Of a DNA stretch of 64,000 nt, positions 61,194 to 64,000 are shown piece by piece. Both the position numbers and the translations under genes were made by a program. The DNA comes from Lasiosphaeris hirsuta (lineage: Eukaryota; Ascomycota; Sordariomycetes; Sordariales; Lasiosphaeriaceae): positions 930,001 through 994,000 of the forward strand of contig JAUKUA010000001.1 in the NCBI GenBank assembly GCA_030549175.1, in the 5' to 3' direction. Positions within the stretch are counted from its first letter, which is position 1. Every line of letters begins with the position of its first letter. The notes beneath the pieces were generated by a model. The model worked only from the letters and a program-made list of their open reading frames with translations. It had not been told where the DNA came from and ran no database searches.

Positions 61194-62731
61194 TTTGACG
61201 TTATTGCTGACGAAATTGGTGGTTGAGGATTGGGAAGAGATTCTCGCGGTCGTGGAATTCCAAGGCGGAGATTGATGCAAAAAATGTTTTGTGCCTGCTA
61301 AGCCCTAGCGGGTGGGCTGGTGGGCGGGCGGAGAGCGGTGGCAGAATAGGCAAGGCCGTGCGTTGGCACATTAGAGGTTTGTGGGGGATATCTGCCCCAC
61401 CAGCAGCCCGGCTAATCGCGGGTTAGGGTTGACTACGGTTCTGTTCACATTTCCCGTTCAGTCAACTTGAACTTCAATTCATCGAAGCAACCTGCATGAG
61501 GCCATGGAAGTCCGAGCCTTGATTAGTCGGAATCTCTGGCTTGTCATCCCCAACCTACCCAATCCCTTCTTTCTTTTCTTTTTTTCCTCCTACGCAACAA
61601 TCCTCTCACAACTCACTTAATTCCTTCACCGCATCCTAAACACACGACCGAAAAACCGCCGACCAACACAGCCTCCGGCTCCGGTCTTCTCCGTCTTGGC
61701 GCGTCGCGTGGTCCTTCTGAAAGCTGTATGCACCGAGACTCGAGCACTGACTTCGCCCAGTTACTTTGACAAGTGAGTTGCTAGATGTCACAGAGCATGA
61801 TTGCTAGAAGGACACCTGTGTGGCTGGTGAGTGCTTCCCCGCCGGGGCGCGTGTGGATGTGGGCTTTCAATTCCATCAACAAATCGACTGGCTTGAGTGG
61901 GGGTACCATTCAGATCACCCGCGGACATGATCGTAGGCAGGTACCAGCCAAGATTCGTACACGCGTGCACCTCACTTCCAGACACAACAGTCATCCGGGA
62001 TCTGAACCAAACCGAACCGCATCAGCTGCGCTATTCCACACCCTATACTGCTATTCTCTTTGCACAAACCGAACTCACACACCCGATCTTCCCACTCTCC
62101 CCCTCCGCTGTAAAGACCGACTGGGGGAGTCCAGAGAGAATGTGATTTCTCCTTCCCCCAGAAAGGATAGCACCAAAAGAAACTCGCACTAGGATTGCTC
62201 CCTTTCTAAACCTGTAGATATCCCATCCATCAGATACATAACAGGGAAAACATGAGAAGAGGCAGAAACAGCATTCATCATTTCTCCGGCCCCAACGGAC
62301 CTGCGCCCCCTCCCCCCCCCCCTTTCCAACAATATGGCATCGGTCGCCAATCCAGTGAACACCAGCAATCTCGTCTTTACCACTTTCTTTTTTCTTTAAC
62401 CCAGCCAGTCCTGTAATGAGTGATAGAGAGAGATAGAGTCAGGAACTTAGGCCTGTAGAAGCTCTAATCTGGGAAACATCGAGAGAAACATGTCTTGCAT
62501 CAATGAAAACAACCAATCTTCCTTTTAGACAAGACAAGAAAAGAACAACCGGCCGTGACTCCTTGTAGACTGGGGGAAAAAACCGACAGATGCAGAGTGT
62601 GCCTGAGTCGACTCGTTCTTCGCGAAAAAACCTCTTCTTTATAACAGGACCATCATGGGCCCTTGGTCTCGGTGCCAAATTTTCCAAGCCTACTCTATCC
62701 ATAGAGGCACAAGGCAAGACAGAAGGGTTGA
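61194..62731. other. eS4 promoter and 3' flank of the telobox gene
   Basis: The left part carries the eS4 promoter, including pyrimidine-rich tracts (CTTCTTTCTTTTCTTTTTTTCC near 61567-61588). The right part is probably the 3' untranslated region of the Myb gene. A C-rich run is at about 62309-62323. No additional gene is supported. Confidence 0.5.
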
Positions 62732-62807
62732 TCACCTACCCCCCATTCCATACCTTCCATCCTCATATCCCCCACCACCACCTCCATACCTCTGATGATG
62801 GTGGTGA

Positions 62808-62859
<52 letters not shown>

Positions 62860-64000
62860 GCGGGTGGTGTTCCACGTTACCATCATCTAACAACAGTCGG
62901 CTGATATCCATATCAGTAGCACCCACATATATGGGCGGCCCAGATCCCCCAGAACCCGTTCCCATCATAGTAGTGCCTGATGCCGATGACGATGGCTCGT
63001 TTCCGCCGCCTCCCAGTCCACCCAAATCAAGTAACACATCTGCAAATCCCGGAAGGGTTCCTGGTAAGGACTCGGTTGACGACTCGTAAAACGCTGATGT
63101 CGGGATCCACTTGGGCATCTCATCCCTCGAGCTCGACCGGTTCAGCTGCTGTTGCTGCTGCTGCTGCGCCTCCAGCGACATCACGCCACCCGTGCTCGAG
63201 GGGTGATGCAGCGCCTTGAGCTTCTCAATCGTCGTATTTACCGACACCAATGGCTCGAGCAACCCCCCTCCCCTCCCTGCTCCCCCACTACCATCACCCC
63301 CACTCCCCCCACTCCCCCCTGTCGCTCCTGTCGGAGCCCCACCGGCGCCACCGATAGCACCATCCTTGACATGAAAACTGCCCTTCTCGATGCGAGCATA
63401 AATCTCAGGATACTTGTTCCGCACGCGATCACGCAGATCCGTCGGTTGGCGGGTAGATAGGTTGTACCGCCGATCGCGCTGGATCTTTGTCCAGGCCGGG
63501 CCGTACTGGTCGAGGCCTTCGAGGATCTCCTTGTCGTCCTGTTCGGTAAAGGGTCGCCGCTCCCGCCGGTGCGACTTCTTAAAGGGCCCGTGAATGCCGA
63601 GCTCGACGAGGTCTTCGAGCCTTTTGCGGTGGGCGCGGCTCTTCCGCTGCTGTTGTTGGTTTTGGGGATCGGAGTCGGGGTGCTGTTGTTGTGAAGATGA
63701 TAATGTGTCTCTATCTCGGCTAGCAGAGGGTAGAGTCGGGGTAGGAAGACCCTCGGGGTCGATTAGGATGTTCTCCAAGGGCAATAAACCGTGGCTGCCA
63801 TGCTTTTGACTGCCGGTGCTGCCACTGCCGCTGCCGCCCCCGCCCCCAATGAAGTTGTTGTCATCGCTTGTATTCCCGTAAGGGCTGGGCCCAAGGTCGG
63901 TCCTATCCTTGCCAGGCCGCTTCTTTCCCGTAGATCCACGTAATTCGTCCGGACAACATGTGCGGAACCGGTCTTTTAGGTCCCCCGCCGTCCGCTCGTT
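62732..64000 (-). CDS. Telobox/Myb-type DNA-binding protein (5' end outside window)
   Basis: The last 422 residues of a leftward gene that continues beyond base 64000. The visible part starts inside a first Myb/telobox repeat, NERTAGDLKDRFRTCCPDE, whose DLKDRFR matches the third helix of TRF/Tbf1/Teb1-type domains. A second repeat runs RRPFTEQDDKEILEGLDQYG, then AWTKIQRD, and ends TDLRDRVRNKYPEIYARI. Two closely spaced telobox repeats suggest a Tbf1/Teb1-like factor that binds TTAGGG-like sequence in promoters or subtelomeres. The C-terminal half is low complexity: Gly/Ser-rich, two polyglutamine tracts and a polyhistidine run, ending GGGGYEDGRYGMGGR. No intron is seen in the part present. 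Confidence 0.85.
62812..62860 (-). repeat. CAA trinucleotide microsatellite (polyQ) in coding sequence
   Basis: An almost perfect run of CAA codons (TTG on the plus strand), followed by CAT/CAC codons for a polyhistidine block, within the Myb protein's C-terminal region. The purity of the codon run points to replication slippage and likely length polymorphism. Confidence 0.9.

Overview
This is nuclear DNA of a filamentous ascomycete (Pezizomycotina; the gene set fits a Sordariomycete, but no marker here fixes the genus). The signs are short introns of about 50-70 nt with GT...CTAAC/CTGAC...AG signals, fungus-specific families (CFEM, AIM11, CMS1), and an RNA-silencing-type RNA-dependent RNA polymerase. 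Gene density is low: about 15 well supported genes in 64 kb, with gene-poor stretches of up to 7.7 kb. I rebuilt the exon structures by hand. For the multi-exon genes the summed exon length is a multiple of three, which is an internal check.

Layout. 1-2.5 kb: nothing recognised. 2.5-3.6 kb (-): Rap/Rsr1-type Ras GTPase in eight exons. 7.3-8.9 kb (-): PQ-loop membrane protein in twelve exons, one of them a single nucleotide. 10.1-11.1 kb (+): CMS1 ribosome-biogenesis protein. 11.6-13.9 kb (+): secreted, GPI-anchored CFEM protein of 722 aa. 14.3-16.6 kb: fragments that look like copia retrotransposon remains, on opposite strands. 16.7-16.8 kb (-): two exons of an unrecognised gene. 18.2-18.5 kb (-): a spliced 35-residue cysteine microprotein. 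23.2-25.8 kb (-): PI-specific phospholipase C. 28.5 kb (+): TATA-driven orphan of 93 aa. 28.9-32.6 kb (-): disordered protein of 1190 aa with an N-myristoylation-type start. 37.9-38.3 kb (-): small cupin. 39.1-39.9 kb (-): unrecognised 248-aa protein. 40.7-41.4 kb (-): AIM11. 42.4-43.7 kb (+): 2OG-Fe(II) oxygenase. 44.2-48.7 kb (-): RNA-dependent RNA polymerase. 49.7-49.9 kb (+): small spliced ORF. 50.3-52.4 kb (-): mitochondrial D-lactate dehydrogenase. 60.1-61.2 kb (-): ribosomal protein eS4. 62.7 kb to the right edge (-): telobox/Myb protein, 5' end outside the window.

No gene cluster or operon-like logic links the neighbours; they are ordinary housekeeping, signalling, membrane and RNA-silencing genes. 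The most unusual observation is in the PQ-loop gene. A one-nucleotide exon at 8635, between two introns of ordinary length, is needed to restore the reading frame and to recreate the conserved W-C-V-Q-L-I-P-Q first PQ loop. The same gene has a GC-AG intron, and so does the CFEM gene. The Ras gene also has a 5' half broken into tiny exons of 23-32 nt.
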